Shown piece after piece: positions 34,720 to 45,683 of a DNA stretch of 64,000 bases (its first letter is position 1; each line of letters opens with the position of its first letter). The notes beneath the pieces are model-generated. The model did no database searches and was not told the DNA's origin. It saw nothing but the letters and a program-made list of their open reading frames with translations. Source of the stretch: Ashinkailepas kermadecensis (lineage: Eukaryota; Arthropoda; Thecostraca; Neolepadidae); the NCBI GenBank assembly GCA_034440615.1, contig JAOTOM010004788.1, forward strand, positions 12,501 to 76,500, in the 5' to 3' direction. A program made the position numbers and the translations under genes.

Positions 34720-35060
34720 TGGTCCCAGCCTGATTATAGCCGCCGGCCTGATCCCAGTACCGGCCGTGTGGTAGCCTGCGGCCGCCAGCGCGTGCACGCT
34801 ATTCGCGACGACGTATCGACGTCGGCCGACGGTCGGTGATTCCGACCACCTGCGGCCCGCCGCGGAGGCCGCCATTCTGCATCTCATCTGGCCGGCGCGC
34901 TCGGCCGCCCGCCTCTGACGTCACACGTGTGTCGGTGACGTCACACGTGTGTCGGTGACGTCGCCGAGCCGCCTCCCTGAAGCGAGAGCTATCCATTGTG
35001 AGAACGTCCCGCTCCGCCGCCCCGGGCGGCCCCGAGGGAAGGCGGCAGCAAGCGTGCGCC
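34720..35060. promoter_or_regulatory. CpG-rich patch with tandem CRE and E-box motifs
   Basis: In an AT-rich setting this patch is rich in CG dinucleotides. At 34,916-34,963 a 20-bp unit TGACGTCACACGTGTGTCGG is tandem. It gives full CRE palindromes TGACGTCA at 34,916 and 34,936, a TGACGTCG at 34,956, and E-boxes CACGTG at 34,924 and 34,944. CREs bind CREB/ATF factors and CACGTG binds bHLH factors in animals. No gene start is recognised on either side, so a promoter role is a guess; it may be only a GC-rich short repeat. Confidence 0.4.
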
Positions 35061-35917
35061 TATGGGTGGGGGAGAGCCAGCCATCCTAGGACTCGAATGG
35101 TTTCAGAAATATACAATGTTGTGAATGTGCGGAAATGTGTGTAATGTAAATTTTCACGATGTATTGGGAAAAGATGCATCCCGGAAATTCCATCGCGTGG
35201 CAGTCGTCCGGAGGCAATTAGAAATACCAAAAGATGAGCGATGTCTGGAAAACATTACATGGAAGACGCCTTGGATTCCGTCCATAGAGAGGAGATTGCT
35301 GCTCGACCGGAAGTTCTCTCCGATGGCGGACCATTTGATGGCGTCCCAGGTTGGTGGCGATAAGCTTTTCGCACACTCGGTGTACGACCCGGCAGACTGT
35401 AGCTTTGCCTACGTCTCATCGTTCCTGCATATAGGTATCATATGTGACGCTTTGCGTTTGTCAGAGGGGTGCTTAAAACCACCAGACCCACCCTGAAATG
35501 AGAAGTCTAATTAAAATATACGCACTAGCGAGTCGAACACCTCCATGGGTGTAGGTTCCTGAAAGTTATTGGGAGGGTACAATGCATGAAGGCAATGGGC
35601 GGGCCCAAATGGATCGGGGTGTGTGGGGCTTACCACATTGGGTTCCATGTTAGTTGAATGCTTAAGGCCCCGGGGAATGCTTTCCCATCCTCTGTCTTTC
35701 ATAGTATCCAAAGACAGAGTTAAACTGAAACGTAAACTTCGCAATGTTAGTCAAAATGTTAGTCACCAAACGTTAGTCACCAAACATGCTAAGCATATTT
35801 AAGTAACTTGCAATGATAAACGACAGGCTCTAACGGAATAATGCTCCATCATACAGGAGTCCTTCATCGAAGTTAAGAAAGGCAAGAGCAATGAACGTCA
35901 GCTTCATGCAATAGCAA
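35061..35917. other. Unrecognised stretch with one open frame
   Basis: A 123-codon plus-strand frame at 35,125-35,496 has an ordinary amino-acid composition but no recognised domain. Without splice signals or similarity it is not called as a gene. Confidence 0.35.
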
Positions 35918-35925
35918 TGAACGTC

Positions 35926-36182
35926 CAGTGGCAAGTCTAGGGGACCATCGGGATCGTGCCACCCCCCCCACAAAAAAAGGAAAAAGAGAGCCGATTTTAC
36001 TCCAAACTTTGGCATTAAGATGGAATTTTCTCGAAATATAAAAACATTTAATTAGACACATACTGTCTTAAACGCACCCACCGAATGCAGCTGTTGAAAT
36101 TTGAAGTTTTTCGGAATCGAAGAAGAAAACTTTAAATTTCCCCCCGGACCGATCGAAATCCAGTCATCTGGATCCGCCAGTG
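35926..36182. mobile_element. 257-bp hAT-type MITE
   Basis: The left end CAGTGGCAAGTCTAGGGG and the right end (inward) CACTGGCGGATCCAG form short imperfect terminal repeats. A perfect 8-bp duplication TGAACGTC flanks it (35,918-35,925 and 36,183-36,190). The inside is non-coding, with the usual C-homopolymer (CCACCCCCCCCAC). It is a small non-autonomous relative of the other hAT-type elements here. Confidence 0.88.
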
Positions 36183-36380
36183 TGAACGTCTTTATCAGTT
36201 AATCTAGCTGGGAGGAATTATCATGGTAAATATTATCGTCATCATGACGTTAAGAATGGTGGGAAAATTGACCAGTGATATTCAGAGATGAGACAGTGTG
36301 TTTTTTTTTTATTTACTTGGTGCAAGCTTTCAACAGCTTCAGCTCAAAAATAGCGCAGTTGCTACAAGGCTTTCAGTCAT

Positions 36381-36440
36381 AGAGCTATAGCTATATAGCT
36401 ATAGAGCTATATAGCTATAGAGTGATAGAGCTATAGCTCT
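36381..36440. repeat. AGCTATAG palindromic short repeat
   Basis: Repeated AGCTATAG/CTATAGCT units form nested small inverted repeats. Confidence 0.85.
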
Positions 36441-36449
36441 TCTCTACAG

Positions 36450-36690
36450 CTCTGAAGATAACTTGCAGCAGTTCGATCTCCATCCACGAATGTTTCTGTG
36501 ACATCCCGAAGAGAACTTGTAGAAGTCCGATCTCTACCCACATATATTTCTGTGATATCCTGACGAGAACTTGCAGATTGGTTGGTTATTTGGGTTTAGA
36601 GGCGCATCGACTGCGTTGGTCATACAGCACGATAACTTGCAGAAGTTCGACCTGTACCCACATATGTTTTTGTAATATCCTCGAGTAGCA
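36450..36690. repeat. About 55-bp tandem repeat, 3 units, one split by a mini-retroposon
   Basis: Units share AACTTGCAG(A/C)AGTTCGA, a CCCACATAT block and a TGTGATATCCTG-type end. The third unit is split by the insertion at 36,578-36,633. Confidence 0.8.
36578..36633 (-). mobile_element. 56-bp tail-only mini-retroposon
   Basis: A perfect 10-bp duplication AACTTGCAGA (36,568-36,577 and 36,634-36,643) flanks 56 bp. On the minus strand it reads CTGTATGACCAACGCAGTCG, then ATGCGCCTCTAAACCCAAAT and AACCAACC. It matches the inserts at 17,362, 41,265 and 44,779 over their full length. Its interruption of a known tandem unit makes the insertion boundaries clear. Confidence 0.85.
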
Positions 36691-39084
36691 CAGGCGCTAT
36701 TGCTGTGCAACACTTATAGCCGGGTGAAGAAGCCATATAGAAACGTGTGGCGCTGTGCCATACATGATAATGGGACCAAGAAACAAGGCTTCTGTGTCTT
36801 GCTTATTTCCTGAGGCAAATGAATCACAAAGAAAACAAAATCACTTATACGACAGCAGACATCTACAGCGCTATGAAAAAAGACGGTTAGTTCTCTTTTG
36901 TCCATCTCGGAGAAACCGTTGAAATGGTTTTTGTACTTTTCGCCACCATTAATGTTCTCTAACGGACAACTGGATTTCTGCTCTCTTTGAAGCCTGAATT
37001 AACCTGTTATGACTGTTGTCTGAGGAATTATTATCTTAGTGTGACTTCAGTTTGTCTGGAGAACACGTTGAGAACACGTTGGAAAACGTTGAGAACACCT
37101 TTCAAGTACATTTCGTCTAGAAAAGACGCTCATTTTCTTTAGCGAACGAAAGCTAGAAGCGATCTTTTATCGATAGCCGGTACGCGGTTTTCGTCGGGAA
37201 GCATGTATTCACCGTGTTCTCCAACTGTCTATATTCATAAACGCACCAGGACAAACTGCTGGGTCATGGATGAATTTTCACCTGTGAGTAGCTATCCGAG
37301 GTTAGTGTCCTTACAGTGGAGGTCACCAGACTGGAATGCTGTGTTGGACCTACCATACATATGCCTAGAGGCATAGGTATGGTTTTTTATGTATGGCATA
37401 TGTATGGTTTTATGGTTATTCACGATCTTAGAGCTATGGAAGTTATTTGAAGTCCTGTTATTTTTATTGCCAAGTCGTAAGCATAATGTTCAGAACTTCA
37501 CCCTTTTCCGGGAGAAAGGGAGAGTTGCTCTTACCGAATCTGGCCTGCGCGCGTGTGTGAGAGACCAGTCGTAGATGAGCGAAGCTGGCGGATCCTCTTC
37601 CTCACACAGCGTTCTTCTGGCAAACTGCTCCAACTGGATTTCCCAAGAGTCCACTGCACCAGGAGGAGCTAAAAATGAACCAGATCAGTAACGGCGTCCG
37701 AGCAGCAGAAAGCAGAAACGGAGCTTCCGTGCTTGTGTTAATACGTACCGGCATGACCTAGCAAATGTATAAAAATACCCCTGAAGACTCTGCCTTCAGA
37801 GAAGGAAGCAGTCAATTGTTGTCTCTATGTATATCTGCGACGATGGACAGCTGTCTTGTGTAATTGCATGCACTAGCGCAGCTGCGAGGTGAGGGAAGCT
37901 CCACGCGGTGCCCACCCTTCCTGCCGGGGTGAGAGGCAGGCGACGCCATATGGTCTCAGCTGCTTAGTGCCTAACAAAGCCACAAATAACGAGATGAGGG
38001 AATGGCAATATTTTTCCCATGAAGCTGAGTTTTCTAAATTTTTTGAAGATTGAAGCTGCCCAGTCCCATAAATTACCTACTCATTTAGCTTCAACTTACC
38101 TCCTATGAGATCATCATCGCTGACCTAATTCTAAAGCCCCTGATTATTAGTTCAGAGAAACATTTGAGAAAATACATGAAGGCGAAACAAAAGTATCCGA
38201 GAACCACCGGAAGGCAGTATTTGAACAATTTTGGGCCAGGAAATGAGCATAATATAGGATATAAGTATGCAGCGCGCGTATGAAAGAGTCAAAAAGCGTT
38301 GGCGTGATTCAGCCCTGATCTGTTGACGGTATCCAAGTATCCAACATCGTCCAGCATATTTCACCACTCGCCTTACGTGCGGCAACACTACTGCATTGCG
38401 AAAACCCGTTTTTGTGTACCCGACCTGTCACCTGTAATGTGACCTACATTGCAGCCGGTTAGCGCAATGTAGATCACCTAATCCCACGGTACTCACTGCA
38501 ATTTGGTTTCCTTGAGAAGCGCTAATTATTTGTGGAGATTGCCCACGGAGCCAACAAGAGCGGCTCCCAGCATATTCCGCATAACGGGACATACCTACCG
38601 ACCGGTAGCGGGTTCTACCGTAAATAGTGATTTACTCGTCTGTAAGTCGGGTACCAGTCACAGGTAGGGCCTCCGCTAGCATGTCAACTAGGTGGGATGC
38701 GTCCCACCTAGTGCCGTGAAATCCCAGCTAGTGGAGTGAAAAATCCCACCTAGTCAAGGTGAGATTCAATGGAGAAAACAACAAAAAAAATGTTGTTCCT
38801 GTATCGGAAATGCTATTTTTTTCTTGGAACGGTACATAAGATTTCCATCAAGAATAAATAATGGCAGCTTGGCAGCACTTATACTGTGACTTGGCAGCAC
38901 TTATACTGTGATCAAAGCAACGAGGAAGGCTCAAATGTGAAATGTTTCTGTTAAAAAATGCATGCTACAAAGCCAGCAATTGGGTCTATAACGGTGGTAT
39001 TACGAAAACATGACCTAGACATTCACGCACACCACAGAAGAGCGGGGCGACGAGAGCCAGGCCGCATGACATGAGCGACGAGAG
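36691..39084. other. Unrecognised AT-rich stretch
   Basis: No recognisable coding region. Small features: GAGAACACGTT repeats at 37,059-37,095, ATACATATG/CATATGTATGG palindromic text at 37,352-37,415, and a 22-bp tandem duplication CTTGGCAGCACTTATACTGT at 38,868-38,911. Nothing else can be supported. Confidence 0.4.
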
Positions 39085-39215
39085 CTAATAATAATAATGG
39101 CCTTTATTTCGCACCACTCTCGGTACATATCTGGTACCGGTACCATACTACAACACACAATGACTTCATACATACAGACCAGCAACGCACAGCCAAAATG
39201 AGACTGCAACCACAC
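39085..39215 (-). mobile_element. 3' end of a retroposon with a (TTA)n-type tail
   Basis: On the minus strand the sequence ends GAAATAAAGGCCATTATTATTATTA: an AATAAA-like signal followed by a TTA run, a common tail of LINEs and their SINEs. Only the end is recognisable and the upstream extent is unknown. Confidence 0.45.
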
Positions 39216-39429
39216 TGCACTAAATATTAATTTGTGGTCTTTTCTTTGATGTTGCTAAAATGAAAGACAGACGAAGCTAGATGCCTTCGTAAAAAGACAA
39301 GGTGTATAACGTGGTGCAATGTTGATCGGTTTTCCTCCCCCAGACGGCACTACCCCGTTTCCTCCGGGAAAAGAGGGCATTTGCCCCCTTCCCACACACA
39401 CTGAGAGGTCGTGGGGTACCCAAGAACCG

Positions 39430-40150
39430 CACCGTGGCTCGGAAAAAAATTGTGCCTGACCCCCTAAAAATTCCTCTGTGGCCCCCAAAATTCACACCGC
39501 AGCACATGAATAGCACATTGAAGACACCAAAAGAGTCGCGCAGTGGCCCCTGTAAATGTCGCTGCGGGCCCAAAATCGCACTGAGGCCCCTGGAAATCAC
39601 ATTGGAAGCCCCCAAAAATCGTTCAGTGACTTCTAGGAATGACGCTTTGGGCTCCAAAATGTGGGATTGGGGCCTCCAAAACGTCGTGCAGGAGCCCCTG
39701 AAAATCACGCTGGTGGGCTCAAAAATTCGCGCCTGGGCCCCTGAAAATCACACAAGGGGTTCCACAGGTCGCACCGGGACCCAAAAGTCTCATCGGGACC
39801 CAAACGAATGAAGCCGGGGAAACGGAAAAAAACAACAATCCGGACATGAAAAATTACTCTGTGGCCCCAACAATCGCGCCAAAAGCCCCCAAAACGTATC
39901 GGGACCCAAGAACGTGTCATGGCCGCTAAACCTCGCAATAGGGATCCAAACAAATGACGCTTGGGCCCCAAAAATCGCACTGGGTCGCAAATATGTCACG
40001 TCGCAGCCATTTAAAATTACACTTGAGGTCCAAAAGGTCACACAGGGACCACAAAGGTCGCGGTTGATCCACACAAATCAATTCTTACCCAGAATACACT
40101 CGGCGGTCTCACAAATCGCGTCAACGACCCCCAAACCCGGAAAATAAACT
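39430..40150 (+). repeat. Solo copy of the CCCCAAAA-type degenerate array
   Basis: Units such as CCCCTGAAAATCACGCTGG and GGGCCCCTGAAAATCACAC continue into the ordered block (GAAGCCGGGGAAACGGAAAA, CACTCTGTGGCCCC, CCCAAAACGTATCGGGACCC) that is shared with hAT-A, hAT-B and bases 1-300. No hAT ends were found around it, so it may be a fragment of an element or an array living on its own. Confidence 0.75.
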
Positions 40151-40239
40151 TGCTGATCCACATAAAAAAAATATCGGGGAGGGGTGATAGGCGCCCCCCG
40201 CCCCCCTAAGGTTTTCCGCCGATAGTGAAAGAACGGCGA

Positions 40240-40660
40240 GGGACAGCGCGCCGAAATTTGGTATTCCGTTTCCCACATCAATTTAGCATGTTGTGTGAAA
40301 ATTTTGAGGTCATGCCATCTAGGGTCAACGAGTCAGTCAAGGTCAGGTGAGGTCACCTCCAGAATACTTCAACCAGTCGTCACGCTTTAACGGATGAAGA
40401 TATTTGAAGGAAACTTTCAGTGTTTGCTTATCTTTAGGGACGAAACAAAACGCACCAGATAATTTTTTTTCGTTTTTGAAGACATTAGTTTTCGCATATT
40501 CGCCCATAAGGACTAAAATCGAAGATTCTGGCTGAAGGAAGCATTTTTAAGAGAGCAAGTTGACTTCAAACAACGCTTTGCGGTCCGCTCTACCCATTAT
40601 AAAAAAAATCCAAGAGAATTGAAAACTCAAAATTTGAAATTTCAAGAACTTGAAATTTTG
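40240..40660 (+). repeat. Dispersed repeat F, copy 1
   Basis: This matches 56,530-56,965 in inverted orientation. Landmarks: CGCGCCGAAATT, CACATCAATTT, AGGTGAGGTCACCTCCAGAA, AAACTTTCAGTGTTTGCTTA, CGAAACAAAACGCACCAGA and AACGCTTTGCGG. A C-homopolymer precedes it (40,190), as also near copy 2 (57,001), suggesting a DNA transposon with G/C-rich ends. No coding sequence was seen. Confidence 0.7.
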
Positions 40661-40920
40661 GGGTGGACAAACATTTTAGGGCCATGGTCGATTTTGCGTT
40701 TATTTTCTGATTCCAAATCATTAGTCAAATCTCTCCCAAAATGAACTCACCAGAGCCAAAGACATGATGTCAGTCGTGAAAACAGAGACCTCCTAGTGAC
40801 GTCACTTTGAGGGGGTACATTTTCAGTGTGGTTTCTGGTCCTACTCGTCGAGTATTTATGTATTTATGACAAGCGCCCCCGAACATAAAACATAGCGCCC
40901 CGTAAAACATAAAAACAAGC

Positions 40921-40952
40921 GCCCCCTCGCAAGCGGGCGCTTGCGAGGGGGC
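40921..40952. repeat. Perfect hairpin with 15-bp arms
   Basis: GCCCCCTCGCAAGCG, a 2-base gap, then its exact reverse complement. It lies about 25 bp inside a hAT-like end, AAATCCTGGTTGCGCCACTG (ending at 41,000). Subterminal hairpins are common in non-autonomous DNA transposons, but the other end of this element was not found. Confidence 0.85.
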
Positions 40953-41000
40953 CCGCTCTCCAACCCTGCCCCCCGAACTGAAATCCTGGTTGCGCCACTG

Positions 41001-41156
41001 CTTGTTGGGGTGGCTTTATGAACCAGAGTCCGATTGCTAAGCAGAGCTTGTTGCGTGAACCCTGGCCCCACCACCCGATCCATTAATTGAAGTTCAACGG
41101 CAGAATTTTGACCGAAAGTTTAACGTGCCGTCAATGCACCGACACAGCCGCCCGGT
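41001..41156 (-). mobile_element. tRNA-derived SINE, family 1, copy 2 (head missing)
   Basis: This matches 1,094-1,250 closely (CGTGAACCCTGGCCCCACCA, CGGCAGAATTTTGACCGAAA, GTTTAACGTGCCGTCAAT) and stops before the tRNA-like part, so it is 5'-truncated. Its 3' end abuts the hAT-like terminus at 41,000. Confidence 0.8.
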
Positions 41157-41264
41157 ATAAGCAATGTTATAATGTAGCTTTTATACCCCAGTGAGAATGG
41201 TATGGATTCACTCATAAGTGAATTTGCAAACATACTGATGTATCAGTTAACAACAATGCAGGGA

Positions 41265-41311
41265 GCTATGTGATCAACATGGTCTGTGCCCTAAAGCCCA
41301 AATAACTAAGT
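41265..41311 (+). mobile_element. 47-bp tail-only mini-retroposon
   Basis: A perfect 13-bp duplication AACAATGCAGGGA (41,252-41,264 and 41,312-41,324) flanks 47 bp that read GCTATGTGATCAACATGGTC, then TGTGCCCTAAAGCCCAAATA. It aligns end to end with the inserts at 17,362, 36,578 and 44,779. Confidence 0.87.
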
Positions 41312-41324
41312 AACAATGCAGGGA

Positions 41325-44300
41325 ATCTGCTGCATAACAGCTTGACCATAAATTAGCCATGATAGCCATCATACTTCCCATCCTATTTACAATAGTGAGC
41401 TATATTTTGTGTACAAACATCAGAACATTAGAAATGTTAATTAACGTTACACACATCAGTTCCTAACAAGTGTCAGCAATACATTTCTTTCATGTGCTTT
41501 AACATGATTCAAGAAAGCACTGTCATCGATTTTAAACTTGCAAAAAGATTGGGCCGCCTGGTATTTTGAGTGCTATTTGAGTGAATTTGCTGTCTTGTTA
41601 GTGAACTGACCACTTATTGAGATATATATACTTTAACTTTGCCTGCTTCCATCATGAAAATTTGTCATTTTCCAATACATCAGAAATCATCAGAATAACT
41701 TCTTGTCCACAAACCGGTGTATGCATTTCTATGAATTTCTCGTATTTATTAACACAAATGATGTAGAGCTGATCTGCAAATTTATAACTCAGAAAATGTT
41801 ATCAGCACGGGATTCCATTCCTGAAAATATTGTACTTTCAACATGTTATTGTTCTTTGTGAAGCAATAAGTGCAATGCTCTCATGCAGCATGCAGATGGA
41901 GGTTCATCACGTGCACCAGGTAGCACAAAATAGATATATTGCAGTCTAAGGTAATCACAAGACAGGTTTTACACCCATTTTTATCATTCAAAGGAGCTAG
42001 GTTTTGCCTAATTGCGTTAGGCTAGGCTTTTGTTGTAAGTTAGTAAATGAAAAAAACTTCAAAAACTGTTCAAGCTAGATTAGGTTATGTTAGACTTTTT
42101 AAGTTCAAAATGTTTGAGAAAAAATTGGGGGGGGGGAATTTGGCATAAAATAATCATTTCTTGCATGGAAGTCTAGGCTAGGTTAGGTTAGGTTATGTTA
42201 CATTTTTTTAAATCTGAACATTATTTTTCATCTTATATTACTCAAATCCAAGCCCCCTTTTCCACATTATTTTTCCTCACGATTGAAAAGTGTGCATCTG
42301 CAGAGGAAATGAGCGGTTACATCATGTTCAGCACATTAACAAACACTGCATTAAAAAAGAAATTAAAAGAAGTTAGAGAGTACCATGAGCTGAAATATTA
42401 CCCCAAAAGCCAGGTATTATCACAGTTTAAGGTAACCACAAGACAAGTTTTACACACATTTTACCTCCATGAAGCATACAAAGGGGTTAGGTTAAAAAAA
42501 TAATTTTTTGTTAATGATTTTTCTATAAAAAAAATAATAAACGGTTCAGGCTAGCTTAGGTTAGGTTTTTTAAGTTGAAAATATTTGAGAAAATTCCTCG
42601 AAAATTTAAATTAAAAACAATTAATTTCTTGTATGGGAAGTTGAACTATGTTAGGTAAGGTTATCATACATCTTGAACATTATTTGCATGCTATATTTCC
42701 TTACTCCACACCATTTTTGGGTGTTATTTTTTACTCCCAATTGAAAGGCATGCATTTGCAGAGGAAAGGACATTCAATTTGTGCTTTTATGTGTTTTATT
42801 AATATTTTTATATTTAAATTTCCAATGCAATGTTTATGAATGTCACTAAGCTGATGGCACTACTCAGTTTCTGTGCAAATGCTTACTTTCCAGGTTGTGA
42901 GCAAAATAACATTAAATATGGGCTTTGAGTTAGGTAACATAGCAATTAAAAGAAATACATTAAAAATTCAACATAACCTAATGTAATCTAGCCTAAGCTG
43001 ACCTTGGAGAAAACAACTATAAAAACAAGATTGGAAAAATATCTAGCAATTTATTTTCTTGAAATTTTACAAATAAAAAAACCTAACCCAACCTAATCTA
43101 ACCATAATTATTGTGCTTTAAGGTGGTAACAAGGTAAGTTATTACACATTTGCATCCATAAAGCAAACAAATGGGCTATGTTTGGTGATGTTAGATTAGT
43201 TTAAGTGTTTTAAGTTCGACATTTTTTGCAAAAATTGTTCCAAAATTTGAAAGAAATAGATCCTTTTTCTTTAAAAGCATCTTATGTTAGATTAGGTTAA
43301 GTTTTACCAAAATGAGCAGAAACATCATGTTCATCACATTCCTAAACATTGCACGGAAAACAAATTAATCAGAAATTACCTTAAGCTGTAAATTTACCAA
43401 AAGGTGTGCCAACCCCTGGACGGAAATACAACACTAGGTGCCCCAATACTGGGCAGAAAGGGCACTAAGAGCAGTGGAATGAAAATATTAATAAAAGTAA
43501 ACTAAAAACAGCTCTTCTTGAAGACAAACGTGGTAGTTATGTGATATTAACATGGAAACCCTGAGCACAAATCAGAAAAAAAAAGCATGGACTGAACTTT
43601 TGCAAGCTTACCTGCCAACTTCTTCAACTACTGTTCCTTTGTGAATTAAATATCAGCAAGCTATTTATTCACTATTTAAAATCACACCAATCCGCAGATA
43701 CATCAGAATGTGCGAAGTACAGAAAACGAATCAGTACGACGTCACATGAGATTGGCCTCCGGATTAAACACTGCGCGCAATTGCACCACAAATGTCTTAC
43801 CTCCGTCACATTTGTCACTGTAACTTCAAATTTAGACTTTAGGCGCTGGAATTTCTGTAACTGGAATTTTTTATTTGGATGTTACGATTTTGGATGTTCT
43901 GAGGAACGCCCATCACGATGTGTGACATTTAATGCGAGCTAGTGTCTATCGATACAAATCGACGCCCCTGCTTTGGAGAAAAAAAATAGAAACAAAAATT
44001 AAGCAATATATATTCTGAACATTTTCTAAATTGAACAACCGAACCCAACTTACCCGAACCTAATGTCAGCTGCTTTTGAAGGAAAATTTTCGATTTTATT
44101 TTATTTTTGAAAATGATTGAACAATTTGTCCAAGGTAAACAACTAAACTAGCCTAACCTAGCCAAATCGGTATTATTGTGCTTTAAGGTGGTAACAAGAC
44201 AAGTTTTTACACACATTTGCCTCCATATAGCAAGCAAATGGGTTAGGTTCGGTTAAGTTAGGTTAGTTTAGGCTTTTCAAGTTGGAAAACATTTTTCTTT

Positions 44301-44778
44301 ATCCAAAAAAGTTTCCCCCAAAAATTGCAAATTATTTGGTAACCTTGCCGTCTAAGGTGTTCTTTTTTTCCTTTAAAAGAAAAAAAATATGCAGAATACC
44401 ATGTTTATGAAGGTGACTAAGATGATTGGACCCACTTATTTTCTGTGCTTACTTTTCAGGTTGTGAGCAAAATAATGCCAAAAAGGCTTTGAGTTCGGTA
44501 ACATCGCATAAACATAAATGTTTTTTTTTCATGCAACAAAACCTAACCTAGCCTATCCTAACCTATCTTTTGAGAACAAAAATTAAACTAAATTAAAATT
44601 TCACTTAATTTATTTTCTGAAAATTCTCAACTTTAAAAAAGAAACCTAACTGAGCCTAACCTAACCTAAGCTGATTTTGAATACAAAATTATATTTTTTT
44701 GTGAACATGGTTGCAATTTTTGTTTTGGAAGCTTTCGGGTAATATTGTGCTTTAAGGTGGGAACAAGAAAAGTTGTAT
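41325..44778. repeat. AT-rich diverged repeat region with TTAGG steps
   Basis: A conserved segment of about 55 bp (AGGTGGTAACAAGACAAGTT, ACACACATTTGCCTCCAT, AAGCAAACAAATGGGTTAGG) appears in diverged form near 41,950, 42,430, 43,120 and 44,185, with its first part again near 44,750. Between copies are runs such as TAGGTTAGGTTAGGTTA (42,180) and CCTAACCTAACCTAA (44,655). The spacing is uneven, so these are diverged duplications. Reading frames are not conserved between copies, so the segment is non-coding. At 43,958-43,972 lies one terminus GACGCCCCTG like those at 45,162, 45,683 and 46,942. Confidence 0.6.
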
Positions 44779-44839
44779 GGGCGCTGTATGACCAACGCAG
44801 TCAATGCGCCCATAAACCCAAATAGCGAACCAACCAACC
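44779..44839 (+). mobile_element. Tail-only mini-retroposon with (AACC) end
   Basis: GGGCGC (44,779-44,784) pairs with GCGCCC (44,806-44,811) over a 21-nt loop, followed by ATAAACCCAAATA and AACCAACCAACC. The flanks AGAAAAGTTGTA and AGAAAGATGTAA look like a decayed duplication. Same unit as 17,362, 36,578 and 41,265. Confidence 0.75.
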
Positions 44840-44889
44840 CAGAAAGATGTAAGCTGTACTTCCACAGTGGAGGGAATTCCAACTATTTT

Positions 44890-45162
44890 ATTTGTTTTTG
44901 CACACAATTTTACATTTTTCAGCAAAAGGTGGAGAGTCAGTCCACTATCTAATCCAAATCTGTTTCTATTCAGTACAAAATGTGCTGGTTAACATCAATG
45001 TTTCTACTTAGCATGGTGTTTTTCATTGTTTTCCTTTAGCTTTCTTATCAGCATAAAATAGCATAGGTTATTTGGGGGGGGCAAATCAACATTGGGGGGG
45101 GGGGCAAGATCAACATTGGTGGGTCCATAGCCCCCACAAAAGGATACAAATCGACGCCCCTG
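44890..45162. mobile_element. Element G, copy a (partial), ending GACGCCCCTG
   Basis: This shares GGAGAGTCAGTCCACTATCT, AAAATGTGCTGGTTAACATC and the G-rich CAACATTGG end with copies b and c. It finishes in GGATACAAATCGACGCCCCTG. Read inward from the right, the terminus is CAGGGGCGTCGATTTGTATC, a hAT-like end. Confidence 0.65.
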
Positions 45163-45257
45163 CATACATGCATGATTTTGCACTTATCCAAAATTTAATT
45201 TCATCTGCCATTTTTGGACCACTTCACAAGCTCTTCTAAGTCTTTCTGCAGCATGTA
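45163..45257 (-). mobile_element. CR1-type LINE fragment (RT segment)
   Basis: About 95 bp match 4,358-4,452 of CR1 copy 1 (GCACTTATC, TTCATTTGCCATTTTT, ACCACTTCACAAGCTC), the stretch just after RT motif C. It begins exactly where element G copy a ends, so the element probably inserted in or next to a LINE remnant. Confidence 0.85.
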
Positions 45258-45261
45258 CCTA

Positions 45262-45683
45262 GGTGCCTAGGTACCAGGCAAGTATCAAGCTGATAGTGTG
45301 ATGAGTGGGCTGTTGAGGTTAATTATAGTTTGTATATCCACACTCTCAATGATAACCGATTGTTGTTCACGGGACTGGATTGTATGCAAGTTTGACAATG
45401 ACAATTGGTTTTTGTGCATACCATTTTGAATTTTGTAGCAAAAGGTGGAGAGTCAGTCCACTATCTAACCCAAATCTGTTTTTTTATATTACAAAATGTG
45501 CCGGTTAACATCAACTACATTTTCTATGTACCTAGCATGGTGTTTTTCTTCTTTTTTCCTTCAACTTTTTTATGAGCATAAAGATAGCAAATGTTATTGG
45601 GGTGGCCAAATCAACATTGGGGGGCCAAGATCAACACTGGTGGGGCCCTGGCCCCCACAAAAGGATACAAATCGACGCCCCTG
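45262..45683. mobile_element. Element G, copy b, ending GACGCCCCTG
   Basis: It starts AGGTACCAGGCAAGTATCAA and aligns with 46,312-46,942 through ATTATAGTTTGTATATCCAC, the GGAGAGTCAGTCCACTATCT block and the same G-rich end, finishing in ACAAATCGACGCCCCTG. No coding capacity. The left end is not a clear inverted repeat of the right end. Confidence 0.65.

Noticed and set aside
35125..35496. Host protein-coding exon of 123 codons
   Set aside because: No recognised domain, splice sites or second copy; kept only as an open frame in an unassigned stretch.
42170..42210. Telomeric DNA
   Set aside because: Only two to four TTAGG-like units in a row, mixed with other sequence.
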